From Oceanisphaera marina (lineage in GTDB: Bacteria; Pseudomonadota; Gammaproteobacteria; Enterobacterales; Aeromonadaceae): DNA of 64,000 nucleotides. A program made the position numbers and the translations under genes. The stretch is from the NCBI RefSeq assembly GCF_014643915.1, contig NZ_BMKE01000017.1, positions 20,828 to 84,827 on the forward strand. The letters are read 5' to 3'. Positions 20,877-30,896 of the stretch are shown in pieces. Every line of letters begins with the position of its first letter. Within the stretch, counting starts at the first letter, position 1. Below the pieces are notes generated by a model. That model was not told the origin of the DNA. It made no database searches and saw nothing but the letters and a program-made list of their open reading frames with translations.

Positions 20877-21488
20877 ATGAGCGTATTGGTAGGCCGTCAG
20901 GCCCCAGACTTCACTGCTGCAGCTGTACTGGGCAATGGCGAAATCGTTGAAAACTTCAACCTGAAAGAGTTCACCAAAGGTAAAGCAGCCGTGCTGTTCT
21001 TCTACCCGCTGGACTTCACCTTCGTATGTCCTTCCGAGCTGATCGCCTTTGATGATCGCTTTGAAGAGTTTCAAAAGCGCGGCGTAGAAGTGATCGGCGT
21101 GTCCATCGACTCTCAGTTCAGCCACAACGCATGGCGTAACACCAGTGTTGAAAACGGCGGTATTGGCCAGGTGAAATACCCGCTGGTTGCCGACGTTAAG
21201 CACGATATCTGTAAAGCATACGACGTTGAGCATCCAGAAGCCGGTGTGGCTTTCCGTGGCTCTTTCCTGATCGACAACAACGGCCAGGTTCGTCACCAGG
21301 TAGTAAATGATCTGCCTCTGGGTCGTAACATCGACGAAATGCTGCGCATGGTTGACGCGCTGCAGTTCCACGAAGAGCACGGCGAAGTATGTCCTGCACA
21401 GTGGGAAAAAGGCAAAAAAGGCATGCAGGCTTCTACCGAAGGTGTGGCCAAGTACCTGACTGAAAACGCAGGTGACCTGAAGCGTTAA
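20877..21488 (+). CDS. Typical 2-Cys peroxiredoxin (AhpC/Prx1 family)
   Basis: 203 aa. It reduces hydrogen peroxide and organic peroxides in the cytoplasm. The peroxidatic Cys is C51 (DFTFVCPSEL) and the resolving Cys C172 (GEVCPAQW); the C-terminal tail carries no obvious YF motif, suggesting a robust, not over-oxidation-prone, enzyme. ATG at 20877 follows AAGGAG; the in-frame ATG at 20832 lacks a site. Codon use is that of a highly expressed gene. No reductase gene (ahpF) is adjacent, so thioredoxin is the likely donor. Confidence 0.95.
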   Translation: MSVLVGRQAPDFTAAAVLGNGEIVENFNLKEFTKGKAAVLFFYPLDFTFVCPSELIAFDDRFEEFQKRGVEVIGVSIDSQFSHNAWRNTSVENGGIGQVKYPLVADVKHDICKAYDVEHPEAGVAFRGSFLIDNNGQVRHQVVNDLPLGRNIDEMLRMVDALQFHEEHGEVCPAQWEKGKKGMQASTEGVAKYLTENAGDLKR

Positions 21489-21516
21489 TACGTTTCAGAT
21501 TAACTGAGTAATATAA

Positions 21517-21543
21517 AAATGCCGGCTTATGCCGGCATTTTTG
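21517..21543 (+). terminator. Terminator after the peroxiredoxin gene
   Basis: ATGCCGGC-TTAT-GCCGGCAT stem with flanking A run and TTTTT, 30 bp after the stop. Confidence 0.93.
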
Positions 21544-21607
21544 ATTCTGGTTATCGGTGATTTTCTAACTGCCCCTTGATAGCCTAAGGCTGACGCACCC
21601 CGCAGGG

Positions 21608-21853
21608 TTATGCCGTTTGCGGTTCACGCAGCAGGGTAAGCAGTGCCTGGGCATGCTCACTGGCTTCCCGGCCCAGATCGGTCAGGTAACCGCCATCGTT
21701 CATGGTGATCAAGCCTTTTTCATGCAGGGATTTCGCCGCCGCTATGACTTCGGGATCGGCATTTTTGTGTACCTTGAGCCCTTGCTGAGTAGTGTCCAGA
21801 TTGAAATTGAGCAGAAAATTCAGTTCGTTGAGCAGGTCCGGATGATAGCGCAT
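21608..21853 (-). CDS. TIGR02647-family small protein
   Basis: 81 aa. It matches the TIGR02647 family (annotated as putative DNA-binding; function not shown), with the typical opening MRYHPDLLNELNFLLNF and the core LHEKGLITMNDGGYLTDLG, which reads like a small winged-helix hairpin. The start at 21853 follows GAGGAG; an in-frame ATG 27 bp upstream would only add the leader. Single gene, convergent to the peroxiredoxin and divergent from modF. Confidence 0.85.
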   Translation of the reverse strand: MRYHPDLLNELNFLLNFNLDTTQQGLKVHKNADPEVIAAAKSLHEKGLITMNDGGYLTDLGREASEHAQALLTLLREPQTA

Positions 21854-22026
21854 AGTCAACTCCTCGATTAAAGACAACACCTAAACGTTAGCCTGTTTCT
21901 GCCCCTTTAGTTGCGCGCTGGCTCACATTTAAGACGCGCATTTTTATCGGACGTCCTCTTGCATCGCAGCGCTGGGTTGTTAATGATGTCGGCTTTGTCT
22001 CATTATGGAAAAGGAATTCAGCTCCC

Positions 22027-23547
22027 ATGACTGCTATTTGTATCAGTAACGCCCATTTTGCCATTAGCGAACAGCACAGTTTGCGTATCAAGCAACTCGA
22101 GCTGCACGCCGGGCAGTGCTGGAGCTTTGTGGGTGCCAATGGCAGTGGCAAAACCGCACTGGCTCGCGCCCTGGCCGGTGAGCTCAAGTTGCTGCAGGGG
22201 GCGTCGGAAAACGGTTTCACGCGCACCGAGTGGGTGTCGTTTGAACAACTGCAACAGTTGGCCGACCGCGAGCGGGAAGAAGACGAAAGTGACTTGCTCG
22301 ATTATGAAGATCAGGGCCACACCGCACGGCAAATCATGCTGGAACAGGGCGGTGATCCTGCCGAGCTGGCGGCACTGGCCGAGCGTTTTGGCATTACCAC
22401 GCTGCTGGATCGTGGCTTTCGTTATCTGTCTACCGGCGAAACGCGCAAAGTTCTGTTGTGCCGCGCCTTGCTGCAACACCCCGAGTTGCTGATCCTGGAT
22501 GAACCCTTCGACGGACTGGATGTGGGCGCCCATGCGGGGCTCATGAGCCTGTTGCAGGAACTGGTCACGGCCGGGCAAACCCTGGTGTTGATTGTAAACC
22601 GATTGGAAGAGCTGCCCGAGTTCAGTGATCGGCTGGGCCTGTTAGCCGAATGTGAGCTTAGCCTTGCCGGGCCGCGTGCCGAGATTGCCGCCTCGGCCGA
22701 GCTGCTGCAATTAAGCCATCTGGCGGCCATGGAAGCCGCGACCCAGGCCTTGCCACCCGCCGACCCGGATGCCGAGCGCCGCGCCCTGGATGTCGACACG
22801 CCTCGTATTGTGATGCGTGACATACAGGTCAGCTATGGCGACAAGCGTATTTTAACCGGTTTGAACTGGCAGGTGGATCCCGGGCAGCACTGGCAGATCA
22901 TCGGCCCCAATGGTGCCGGCAAGTCGACGCTGTTAAGCCTGGTCACCGGCGACCATCCTCAGGGGTACAGCAACGATCTGACCTTGTTCGGGCACAAGAG
23001 AGGCAGCGGCGAAAGCATCTGGGATATCAAGCAGCACATTGGTTATGTGAGCACCAGTATGCAGCAGGACTATCGCGTTACGGCGACTCCCAAGGCAGTG
23101 ATTCTGTCGGGATTTTTCGACTCTATCGGCGTGTATCAGCAGCCGGGCAGCACCCAGCTGGCACTGGTCGAGCAGTGGCTGACGCTGTTGGGCATGGCGC
23201 ACCTGGCCAACGAGCCGTTTCGTCATTTATCTTATGGCCAGCAGCGGCTGTTGCTGATTGCCCGCGCCATGGTCAAGCATCCGCCTATCCTGATCCTCGA
23301 CGAGCCGCTGCAAGGCCTGGACAGCTTCAACCGCCACTGGGTAAAACGCTGGATCGACTTGCTGGTCGCCGAGGGCAGCACCCAGTTGCTGTTTGTCTCG
23401 CATCACGAGCAAGACGCCCCCGGCTGCATCAGCCACCGCCTCACTTTCGTGCCCGACGGCGACCAGTATCGCTATGACTGCACAGCGGTCAGCCATCAGC
23501 TGTCAGTAAAAGATAAAAACAGCTTTCAGCACCAAGCGCTTGGCTAA
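22027..23547 (+). CDS. modF: Twin-ATPase ABC protein ModF
   Basis: 506 aa with two complete ABC ATPase domains and no membrane part, like E. coli ModF (490 aa). Domain 1: Walker A GANGSGKTALA, signature LSTGETRK, Walker B LLILDEPFDG. Domain 2: Walker A GPNGAGKSTLL, signature-like LSYGQQRL, Walker B ILILDEPLQG. E. coli ModF lies by the molybdate transport operon; no mod genes are nearby here, so the link to molybdate is open. Single-gene unit. Confidence 0.9.
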   Translation: MTAICISNAHFAISEQHSLRIKQLELHAGQCWSFVGANGSGKTALARALAGELKLLQGASENGFTRTEWVSFEQLQQLADREREEDESDLLDYEDQGHTARQIMLEQGGDPAELAALAERFGITTLLDRGFRYLSTGETRKVLLCRALLQHPELLILDEPFDGLDVGAHAGLMSLLQELVTAGQTLVLIVNRLEELPEFSDRLGLLAECELSLAGPRAEIAASAELLQLSHLAAMEAATQALPPADPDAERRALDVDTPRIVMRDIQVSYGDKRILTGLNWQVDPGQHWQIIGPNGAGKSTLLSLVTGDHPQGYSNDLTLFGHKRGSGESIWDIKQHIGYVSTSMQQDYRVTATPKAVILSGFFDSIGVYQQPGSTQLALVEQWLTLLGMAHLANEPFRHLSYGQQRLLLIARAMVKHPPILILDEPLQGLDSFNRHWVKRWIDLLVAEGSTQLLFVSHHEQDAPGCISHRLTFVPDGDQYRYDCTAVSHQLSVKDKNSFQHQALG

Positions 23548-23793
23548 AAATACACGCTGTCTTTTGTAGCCCTGCGCTTTAGCTGCAGGTTCTGCGGAGC
23601 AGAATGGTTTCCAAGGTTTTAGCCACGCAATACACAAAAGCACTCGGGGAAAGTTAATCATCAGCACCGAGTCGGCAGGTTCGGTGTTTTTCTGCCGGCT
23701 TATCGCTGAAAGCTTCCAGCTGCTTTTCAGGCTTGACCCGCAGGCGAGGGCGGGGGAATATGGTGTCCCCCTCGTCTGTCGGGACACGAACCG

Positions 23794-24474
23794 ATGCTGA
23801 ATATGAATTTCTCCCAATCCCTTTCCCTTCGCTACGATGCCGACCGCTGGCAATCTTCACCAGCGTCGGGTGTATGGCGCTATCCTATTGAACGCGAGCA
23901 GGCAGAAAGTGGTCATGTCACCAGCCTGGTACGTTTTGAGCCCGACTCGTATTTTCCCGAGCATCTTCATCCTCTGGGTGAAGAATTCTGGGTGCTGGAA
24001 GGGACCTTTTCGGATGAAAGTGGTGATTACCCTGCCGGCTCTTATGTTCGTAATCCTCCGGGCAGCCGTCATCGTTCTTTTACCCGGGATGGCTGCACGA
24101 TTTTTGTGAAATTGAACCAGTTCTCGCCAGACGATGACAAGTGGATCAAGGTGCTGCCAGAGCAGGGATTATGGATAACCGGCCATAAAGGATATCGCCG
24201 TTTGCCGTTGCATCAGCATAAGGGGGTGCATACCAGTGTGCTGCATTTTCCCGAGGGTGGCGTATTTCCGGCCTGTTGTTATAAAGGCGGATTAGAGCTG
24301 TTGGTGTTGGAAGGCGATGTGCAGCAAGGTGACGCCAGTTATGCGGCGTTAAGCTGGTTTAGGTTTGCCCCGGGCAGTGAGCCAGACTTGCAGCTGGCAC
24401 CCCAAACCCGACTCTGGGTGAGAACCGGGCACCTCTCCGAGGAGGTAACGAACCAGAAACGGGCTCAGGCGTGA
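23794..24474 (+). CDS. ChrR-like double cupin protein
   Basis: 226 aa. Two cupin folds in tandem: the first has HLHPLGEEFWVLEG and PPGSRH (metal ligands), the second is weaker (QHKGVHTSVLHFPEGG, LELLVLEGDV). This matches the ChrR cupin domain seen in anti-sigma factors and in stand-alone proteins. The N-terminal zinc anti-sigma domain of ChrR is missing and no ECF sigma gene is adjacent, so an enzymatic or metal-sensing role is as likely. The start could also be the ATG at 23803. The 246 bp before it hold nothing I can name. Confidence 0.75.
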   Translation: MLNMNFSQSLSLRYDADRWQSSPASGVWRYPIEREQAESGHVTSLVRFEPDSYFPEHLHPLGEEFWVLEGTFSDESGDYPAGSYVRNPPGSRHRSFTRDGCTIFVKLNQFSPDDDKWIKVLPEQGLWITGHKGYRRLPLHQHKGVHTSVLHFPEGGVFPACCYKGGLELLVLEGDVQQGDASYAALSWFRFAPGSEPDLQLAPQTRLWVRTGHLSEEVTNQKRAQA

Positions 24475-24538
24475 TAGGGCACCATCAATACCAACGGCAG
24501 CGTCAGACGCTGCCGTTAATAGATTATCCCGGTAAAGA

Positions 24539-25237
24539 TTAAAGGGCGCGACTGGCCGAGTTATCAACAGGCTGATCTTGTTGAGGCGCCTGATCGTTTT
24601 CAACCGGCGCCAGTGGCCAGCCACCCAGCGCCTTCCAACGATTGACGATCCGGCAGAATAACTCGGTGGTTTTTTGCGTGTCGTACAGGGCGCTGTGCGC
24701 TTCTTTATTGTCAAACTCCATGCCGGCGGCTTTGCAGGCCTTGGCCAGTACGGTTTGCCCCAGAGCCAGGCCCGCCAGACTGGCGGTGTCAAAGGTGGCA
24801 AAAGGGTGAAACGGATTGCGCTTGATATCGGCACGTTCGGCGGCCGCCATCACAAAGCCATGATCAAAAGAGGCGTTGTGGGCCACAATAATGGCGCGCT
24901 GGCACTTGTTGGCCTTGAGCCCTTTGCGTATGCCCTTGAAGATCTGCTCCAGGGCTTCGCGTTCGGTTACCGCGCCGCGCAGGGCACTATGAGGATCGAT
25001 ACCGGTAAACGCCAGGGCGGCGGGCTCCAGATTGGCGCCCTCGAAAGGGGATACATTAAAATGGAACGTCTGATCGGGTATCAGCCAACCGTCTTTATCC
25101 ATTTTCAGGGTAATAGCGGCAATTTCGAGCAACGCATCTGTTTTGGCATTAAAACCGCCGGTTTCCACGTCGATTACCACAGGGTAATAGCCCCGAAAGC
25201 GCTCGTTAAGCTGAGTTAAAGCTGCTGTTGCCGTCAT
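24539..25237 (-). CDS. rnt: Ribonuclease T
   Basis: 232 aa (E. coli 215). DEDDh 3'-5' exonuclease that trims tRNA CCA ends and finishes 5S/23S rRNA and other stable RNAs. Exo[12 protein letters not shown]; Exo[15 protein letters not shown]; Exo[11 protein letters not shown] with the His. A basic patch (RIVNRWK) is also present. The start [14 protein letters not shown] at 25237 was chosen as relatives begin there. The extra length is a Gln/Pro-rich tail ([14 protein letters not shown]). Confidence 0.95.
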   Translation of the reverse strand: MTATAALTQLNERFRGYYPVVIDVETGGFNAKTDALLEIAAITLKMDKDGWLIPDQTFHFNVSPFEGANLEPAALAFTGIDPHSALRGAVTEREALEQIFKGIRKGLKANKCQRAIIVAHNASFDHGFVMAAAERADIKRNPFHPFATFDTASLAGLALGQTVLAKACKAAGMEFDNKEAHSALYDTQKTTELFCRIVNRWKALGGWPLAPVENDQAPQQDQPVDNSASRAL

Positions 25238-25379
25238 TATCGTCCTATAGTGCCTGAAAAACTGGGCGGCCATTATGCCAGAACCGCCGCCAGTCGTCGC
25301 CTGTCTCTACGGTAAGGGCCGAGAACAGCACCATAATGGCGTAATATTGCGCAACCAGTTATGTGATGGCAAAAAAAGA

Positions 25380-25408
25380 TTGCACCCGCGCCGTCGCTTG
25401 CCTACTAT
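25380..25408 (+). promoter_or_regulatory. Sigma-70 promoter of tRNA-Ser
   Basis: TTGCAC, 17 bp, TACTAT, followed by a GC-rich stretch (ACGCCCCGC) typical of stringently controlled stable-RNA promoters. The mature tRNA begins about 40 bp past the expected start point. Confidence 0.75.
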
Positions 25409-25455
25409 ACGCCCCGCTGAACAAGCCAATAGCCTGTTATTGCAACAAAAAATCT

Positions 25456-25543
25456 GGTGAGGTGTCCGAGTGGCTTAAGGAGCACGCCTGGAAAGCGTGT
25501 ATACGGCAACGTATCGAGAGTTCGAATCTCTCCCTCACCGCCA
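25456..25543 (+). tRNA. serX: tRNA-Ser (anticodon GGA)
   Basis: 88 nt including an encoded CCA. Acceptor GGTGAGG pairs with CCTCACC; the anticodon stem CACGC/GCGTG holds the loop CTGGAAA with GGA at 25490-25492; a long variable arm (TATACGGCAACGTATC) marks a class II Ser tRNA; the T-loop is TTCGAAT. It reads UCC and UCU codons. Confidence 0.97.
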
Positions 25544-25551
25544 TATTCAAG

Positions 25552-25583
25552 AAAAACCCGCTGAGCAATCAGCGGGTTTTTTG
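25552..25583 (+). terminator. Terminator after tRNA-Ser
   Basis: AAAACCCGCTGA-GCAA-TCAGCGGGTTTT: a 12-bp perfect stem with a TTTTTT run, nine bases after the tRNA. Confidence 0.95.
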
Positions 25584-25772
25584 TGTTTCAGCACCGTCAT
25601 TTTATCTCATTATCTCATCTCAGGCAGTTCATGCCGGCATGCTGCATTTTTTAGAGGTTTTCATGCGGCAGCGATTCATCTACATTAGAGACATCCAAAC
25701 GAGGCTCCGCATGTATCTGCCGGGCTAAGCCCCGCTCGATACAGCACGTCTGACGCGAAAGGAATCAATACG

Positions 25773-28700
25773 TTGACGCTACATCCTGGTTTTATCAAAA
25801 ATCCTTGGTCATTGCTTACCCTGATTGTCGGACTGGTAGTGAGTATATTATTGGCCTGGCAACTACATCAGAGTAACGAGCAGCGAGTCGAGAAGGCGGT
25901 AGCCGACGCCGCGGCGCGAGCCAACACCGCGGTACTCCAGCGGCTTGAACTCTACCAGTATGGATTGCGCGGCGCTCGTGGCGCCGTGCTGAGCGCTGGA
26001 GATAATGAATTCAATCGGGAGCTTTTTCATCGGTACAGCCTGGCGCGAGACATAGATCAAGAGTTTCCCGGTGCCCGGGGGTTTGGTTTTATTCGCCGGG
26101 TGTCGCAAGCCGGCACCGACGCGTTTGTCGAACAGGCCCGCGCCAATGGCTGGCCGGATTTTCGCGTCAGAGAGCTGAATGCTCATAACAGTGAACGTTA
26201 TGTTATCCAGTATATTGAACCCGTGGAGCGCAATATCGAGGCGGTCGGCCTGGATATCGGCTCGGAGAAAACCCGCCGCGCCGCGGCAGAGGCGGCGATG
26301 CGTAGCGGGAAAGTTCGGCTAAGCGGGCCCATCACCCTGGTACAGGCCAGCGGCAAGCCACTGCAATCCTTTTTGATCCTGATGCCCGTTTATCGTAATG
26401 GCATAACGCCGGCCACCGAGGCCGAGCGTGAGCAGCAGACGATTGGCTGGAGCTATGCTCCCCTGCTGATGGAGGAGGTGTTGTCTAGCCTGAATCTGGA
26501 TGTTGATGCTGCACAACTCGAATTGTTTGATGTGACCTCGAAGGATGAAAGCACACGCTTCTACAGCAGTAACTCCAAGGCCATCGCGTCTCCGTCTGCC
26601 TATACCCAGACTATTCAGTTAGAGGTGTACGGTCGCCGCTGGGAGTCGCGATTCAGCGTGACTCCTGCCTTTATTGCCGCCCTGAATCCAAGCTCGCCGC
26701 TGCAATTTTTCCTGCTGGGAGCGCTGATCAGCCTATTGGCGGCCTTGCTTATCGGCACCACTCATCTCAGTCGACAACGCCGCCATCAGGTATTGGACGA
26801 GCAGGCCAGACTGGCGGCCATCGTCGAGAGCTCGATCGATGGCATCATCGGCAAGACACTCGATGGGGTCATCACCAGCTGGAACCGGGGCGCAGAACAG
26901 CTATTCGGTTATCCCGCGTCGGTGGCAATCGGTCAGCCGTTGACTCGCCTGGTGGTGCCGCAAGACCGGCAACAGGAAGAGGCCAGCATTCTTGCCCGGG
27001 TTCGCAATGGCGACCATATTCCCCATTTTGAAACTCTTCGCCAGCGGCAAGACGGCAGTCGATTCCCTGTGTCTGTTACCGTCTCGCCCATTCTTAACAG
27101 CGCGGGCCAGGTGATCGGGGCCTCGAAGACGGTACGGGATATCACCAGTCAGAAAGAGGCCGAGGCACGGGTACTTGAACTCAACAGCAGCCTGGAAGCC
27201 GAGATCGCCCTGCGGACCGCCGAACTGACGGCGGCCCGGGATCAGTTGTTGATGGCGGCAGATATTGCCCGGCTGGGTATCTGGACCTGGACGCTGGCGG
27301 ACAATAGGCTGGACTGGAACGACAAGATGTTCGAGCTTTACGGTTATCCGGTGAGCCTGCGCAAACAGGGGCTTGGCTACGAGCACTGGCATGCCCGACT
27401 GCATCCAGACGATGCAGATCACGCCGTTGCTGCCATGGAAGCAGCAATGAAGGGCACTGCCTCTTACGATCCGGTGTTTCGGCTGCGGTTACCCAATGGC
27501 GATATCCGCTATATACAGGCGGGTGCCCAGGTCGAACACGATGCCGAAGGGCAGGTCATTCGGATCACGGGCATTAATCTCGATATCACCCCCCAGCGTG
27601 AACTCGAAACCGGCTTGCGCCAGGCCAAGGCCCGGGCCGACGAAGCCAGTGCCGCCAAGTCGACCTTTCTCTCCAACATGAGTCATGAAATTCGCACCCC
27701 CCTGAATGCGGTGCTGGGCATGTTGCAGCTGGTGCAGCAGACGGCGCTGGATCAGCGGCAAAGTGATTACATCGCCAAGACCTACAAGGCCGCCCGTTCC
27801 TTGCTGGGGCTGCTTAACGACATTCTCGACTACTCCAAAATCGAGGCTGGCAAACTGCAGCTGGAGCCTCACCCGTTTGAGCTGGAAGATCTGATGCAGG
27901 AGCTGGCGGTGGTATTGTCCGGTAACCTGGGCATCAAACCGGTCGAGCTGATGTTCGACTTTGCGCCCTCGCTGCCCGGCAGCCTGATTGGCGATCGCTT
28001 GCGACTGCAGCAGGTTCTGATCAACCTGGCGGGTAACGCCATCAAGTTCACCGAGCAGGGAGAAGTGGTCATTCGTCTCAGTGAGCTGAGTCGATGCCCG
28101 GAATGGGTGCGACTGCGGGTAGAGGTCATCGATACCGGTATCGGCATTGCCGAGGACAAGCTCGACTATATTCTCGAGGGGTTCAATCAGGCGGAAGCTT
28201 CCACTGCACGTCGTTTTGGCGGTACCGGCCTTGGGCTGGTGATCAGCAAACGGCTGCTGGCGCTTATGGGGACCGAGCTGCATGTGAGCAGCACCCTGGG
28301 CGAGGGAAGCTGCTTCTGGTTTGAGGTGATGCTGGGTCTTGAACAGGAAGTGCAGCCGCTGGTGACGGCGGAGATATCCGAGCAGCCGCTGCGAGTACTG
28401 GTGGTGGACGATCATCACATATCGGCCGACATTCTGGCCCGGGTGGCCCGCCAGCAGGGCTGGCAAGTGAGTACAGCCAACAGCGGACAGCAAGCCTTGC
28501 TGGAAGTACAACAAAACAATGACTATGACCTGGTGCTGATGGACTGGGCCATGCCGGACATGAACGGCCTGGAGGCGGCGACGAAGATCCGGACTCTGGT
28601 TCAGGAGCACCTGCCTACCGTTATCATGATCACGGCCTATGGTCGCGAACAACTGGCTCAAGCTCAGCAGACGGCGAATCCGCCCTTTACCGACTTCCTT

Positions 28701-29843
28701 ACCAAACCCGTGACGCCGCAACAGCTGATCAGCACAGTGCAGCGAGCTTTGGCAGGAGAGACGATGGCGTCGGAGCATAAGGCCATTCCTGCTCCCTCAC
28801 GGCAACGACTCATAGGGTTGCGCCTGTTGGTGGTGGAAGATAATGCCCTCAACCGCCAGGTTGCCGCCGAATTACTGCGCGGCGAAGGCGCCGTTGTCGA
28901 GCTGGCCGAAGGCGGGCTGGAAGGGGTCAGCAAGGTGGTTGGGGCGCCGACGGCGTTCGACATGGTATTGATGGACATGCAAATGCCCGATATCGATGGT
29001 CTGGAAGCCACCCGGCGTATCAGGGCCCATGGTGCCTGCCTGGAATTACCGATACTGGCGATGACGGCCAATGTGAGCATGGAAGATCAGCGAGCCTGTC
29101 TGGCGGCGGGCATGAATGCGCACATCGGCAAGCCGGTGGATATAGAGCAACTGGTGGCCGTGTTACTGTCGTTTTGCTCTAACTCCGGCGGTCTGGTCGT
29201 CGAGCGGGCGGTAGAGAGCCACGTCGAGGCAGGCGACAACATCGCGGCTATTATCCGTCGTTTCGGTGGCGATGCCGGTTTGTACCAACGACTGCTGATC
29301 GGATTCGAGAAAGAAGCAGGCGCCTTGTTTGATGAGCTGGAGCGCCATGTTGGAGCGCGAGATCCGGTGGCAGCAGCGGCGACACTGCATACCTTCAGAG
29401 GGGCGGCGGGCACCATGGGGGCGGCAAGCTTTGCTGCTCGCCTGTCCGCGCTCGAGCAACAGCTTCGCGACCAGAACACGGAGCAGGCCTTTTCCTCGTT
29501 GAACGCCGCCGCTCTGTCTGCCTTGAAAGCACAGCTGGCGCAGGAGCGGGCGGCTTTGCTTGAAGCCGTCAGCATGCAGGTGACGGCCGCCAAGCCAGTG
29601 GCGAGTGTGGAGGCGATACCTGACACCCAGGAAGCGACGGGGGGCTGCCCCAAAGAACAACTCGAGCAGCTACTGGCGCTGCTGGAGGCGGGGAATATGG
29701 ACGCCATTGACTGCTTTGAGCGGCTGCCGGTTTCGGTACTCGAGTCATTGAATGACCAGCGGCCATCACTGACTGCCGCCGTCCAGAATCTTGATTTCGC
29801 CGCTGCGAGCAGGATAGTAAGTGAACGATTGGAGGCGTTATGA
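25773..29843 (+). CDS. CHASE-PAS-PAS hybrid histidine kinase with two receivers and HPt
   Basis: 1356 aa. Membrane segments near residues 10-28 and 303-325 bracket a periplasmic CHASE-type sensor. Two PAS domains follow (about 340-450 and 480-600), joined by a coiled coil. HisKA has phospho-His H638 (NMSHEIRTPLNAV); the ATPase domain shows NLAGNAIKFTEQG and GTGLGLVISKRL. Two receivers carry Asp924 (LMDWAMPDMNG) and Asp1068 (LMDMQMPDIDG); the C-terminal HPt has H1206 (HTFRGAAGTMG). Starts at a TTG with GGAA upstream. Its stop overlaps the start of a diguanylate cyclase response regulator (ATGA), the likely final phosphate acceptor. Confidence 0.92.
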   Translation: MTLHPGFIKNPWSLLTLIVGLVVSILLAWQLHQSNEQRVEKAVADAAARANTAVLQRLELYQYGLRGARGAVLSAGDNEFNRELFHRYSLARDIDQEFPGARGFGFIRRVSQAGTDAFVEQARANGWPDFRVRELNAHNSERYVIQYIEPVERNIEAVGLDIGSEKTRRAAAEAAMRSGKVRLSGPITLVQASGKPLQSFLILMPVYRNGITPATEAEREQQTIGWSYAPLLMEEVLSSLNLDVDAAQLELFDVTSKDESTRFYSSNSKAIASPSAYTQTIQLEVYGRRWESRFSVTPAFIAALNPSSPLQFFLLGALISLLAALLIGTTHLSRQRRHQVLDEQARLAAIVESSIDGIIGKTLDGVITSWNRGAEQLFGYPASVAIGQPLTRLVVPQDRQQEEASILARVRNGDHIPHFETLRQRQDGSRFPVSVTVSPILNSAGQVIGASKTVRDITSQKEAEARVLELNSSLEAEIALRTAELTAARDQLLMAADIARLGIWTWTLADNRLDWNDKMFELYGYPVSLRKQGLGYEHWHARLHPDDADHAVAAMEAAMKGTASYDPVFRLRLPNGDIRYIQAGAQVEHDAEGQVIRITGINLDITPQRELETGLRQAKARADEASAAKSTFLSNMSHEIRTPLNAVLGMLQLVQQTALDQRQSDYIAKTYKAARSLLGLLNDILDYSKIEAGKLQLEPHPFELEDLMQELAVVLSGNLGIKPVELMFDFAPSLPGSLIGDRLRLQQVLINLAGNAIKFTEQGEVVIRLSELSRCPEWVRLRVEVIDTGIGIAEDKLDYILEGFNQAEASTARRFGGTGLGLVISKRLLALMGTELHVSSTLGEGSCFWFEVMLGLEQEVQPLVTAEISEQPLRVLVVDDHHISADILARVARQQGWQVSTANSGQQALLEVQQNNDYDLVLMDWAMPDMNGLEAATKIRTLVQEHLPTVIMITAYGREQLAQAQQTANPPFTDFLTKPVTPQQLISTVQRALAGETMASEHKAIPAPSRQRLIGLRLLVVEDNALNRQVAAELLRGEGAVVELAEGGLEGVSKVVGAPTAFDMVLMDMQMPDIDGLEATRRIRAHGACLELPILAMTANVSMEDQRACLAAGMNAHIGKPVDIEQLVAVLLSFCSNSGGLVVERAVESHVEAGDNIAAIIRRFGGDAGLYQRLLIGFEKEAGALFDELERHVGARDPVAAAATLHTFRGAAGTMGAASFAARLSALEQQLRDQNTEQAFSSLNAAALSALKAQLAQERAALLEAVSMQVTAAKPVASVEAIPDTQEATGGCPKEQLEQLLALLEAGNMDAIDCFERLPVSVLESLNDQRPSLTAAVQNLDFAAASRIVSERLEAL

Positions 29844-30784
29844 ATCTGACACAATTACTGGATGCCTTTCCCCATCCTGTAGGCCCGCTACGGATCCTGA
29901 TTGTGGACGATCAGCCGGTCAACATACGGGTGCTGCATCAGGTGTTTCGGGGTGAATTCGAGGTGCTGATGGCCACCGATGGCGAACAGGCGATGACCGT
30001 TTGCCGGGAGCAACGCCCGGACATCATATTACTGGACGTGGTCATGCCGGGGATCAGCGGCCATGAGGTGTGTCGCCGGTTGAAGGCCGATCCGGGGACT
30101 CGGGATATTCCGGTTATTTTCGTGACCTCGCAAAATCAGGATGGCGACGAAGCCTTGGGCTTTGAAATTGGTGCGGTGGATTTTATCACCAAGCCGGTCA
30201 ATCCAGTGATCGTCTCGGCCCGGGTACGCACCCATCTGGCGTTGAAGCTGCAAAGTGATCTGCTGCGCTCTTTTGCCATGATCGACGGTCTGACCAAGGT
30301 CGCCAATCGACGAAAATTCGATGAAGAGTTGGCTATCAGCTGGCGCGCCTGTCAGCGCGAGGGGCATCCCTTGTCGTTGGTGTTGCTGGATTTGGACTCG
30401 TTCAAGCAATACAACGACACCTACGGACACCAGCAGGGAGATGCCTGCCTGGTGGCGGTGGCTGGCGTATTGACTCAGACGGTGAGAAGGCCTCATGACT
30501 TGGTGGCGCGCTACGGTGGCGAAGAGTTTGTGTGTATTCTTCCCGAAACCGATAGCCTGGGTGCTATTCAGCGGGCGGAGGCGATGCGGGCGGCAGTCAA
30601 GGCGCTGGAGATAAAGCACCAGGACTCGGCTGCCGGCCCCCTGGTGTCGATCAGTCTTGGTGTTGCCACTCAAATACCCGGCGCGGATTCCAGCCCCGAG
30701 GCCTTGCTGGCGGCGGCCGATGCGCAGTTATATCAGGCCAAAGCAGCCGGTCGGGATAGGGTAAGTGCGATTGAGCTGAGCTGA
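29840..30784 (+). CDS. Response regulator with GGDEF diguanylate cyclase output
   Basis: 314 aa. Receiver domain first (ILIVDDQPVN; phospho-Asp in ILLDVVMPGISG; Lys in ITKPVNP), then a GGDEF domain with an active GGEEF signature and, five residues upstream, an RxxD inhibitory site (RPHD). So it should make c-di-GMP when phosphorylated and be shut down by its product. ATGA overlap with the hybrid kinase means coupled synthesis. The output target is not in this window, although a c-di-GMP phosphodiesterase operon lies at the left end. Confidence 0.94.
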   Translation: MNLTQLLDAFPHPVGPLRILIVDDQPVNIRVLHQVFRGEFEVLMATDGEQAMTVCREQRPDIILLDVVMPGISGHEVCRRLKADPGTRDIPVIFVTSQNQDGDEALGFEIGAVDFITKPVNPVIVSARVRTHLALKLQSDLLRSFAMIDGLTKVANRRKFDEELAISWRACQREGHPLSLVLLDLDSFKQYNDTYGHQQGDACLVAVAGVLTQTVRRPHDLVARYGGEEFVCILPETDSLGAIQRAEAMRAAVKALEIKHQDSAAGPLVSISLGVATQIPGADSSPEALLAAADAQLYQAKAAGRDRVSAIELS

Positions 30785-30896
30785 CCTGACAGTCATGGTG
30801 ATTATTTGTGAAATACATCAATCACCTGGGCGTATCTCGGTGAACAGTTTCGGCTATGCTATTGAATATGAAACTTCTTAGCTGCCAAGGATGCCC

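Noticed and set aside
27100-28800. Long antisense frames across the hybrid kinase
   Set aside because: The plus-strand frame has all kinase and receiver motifs; the antisense frames have none.
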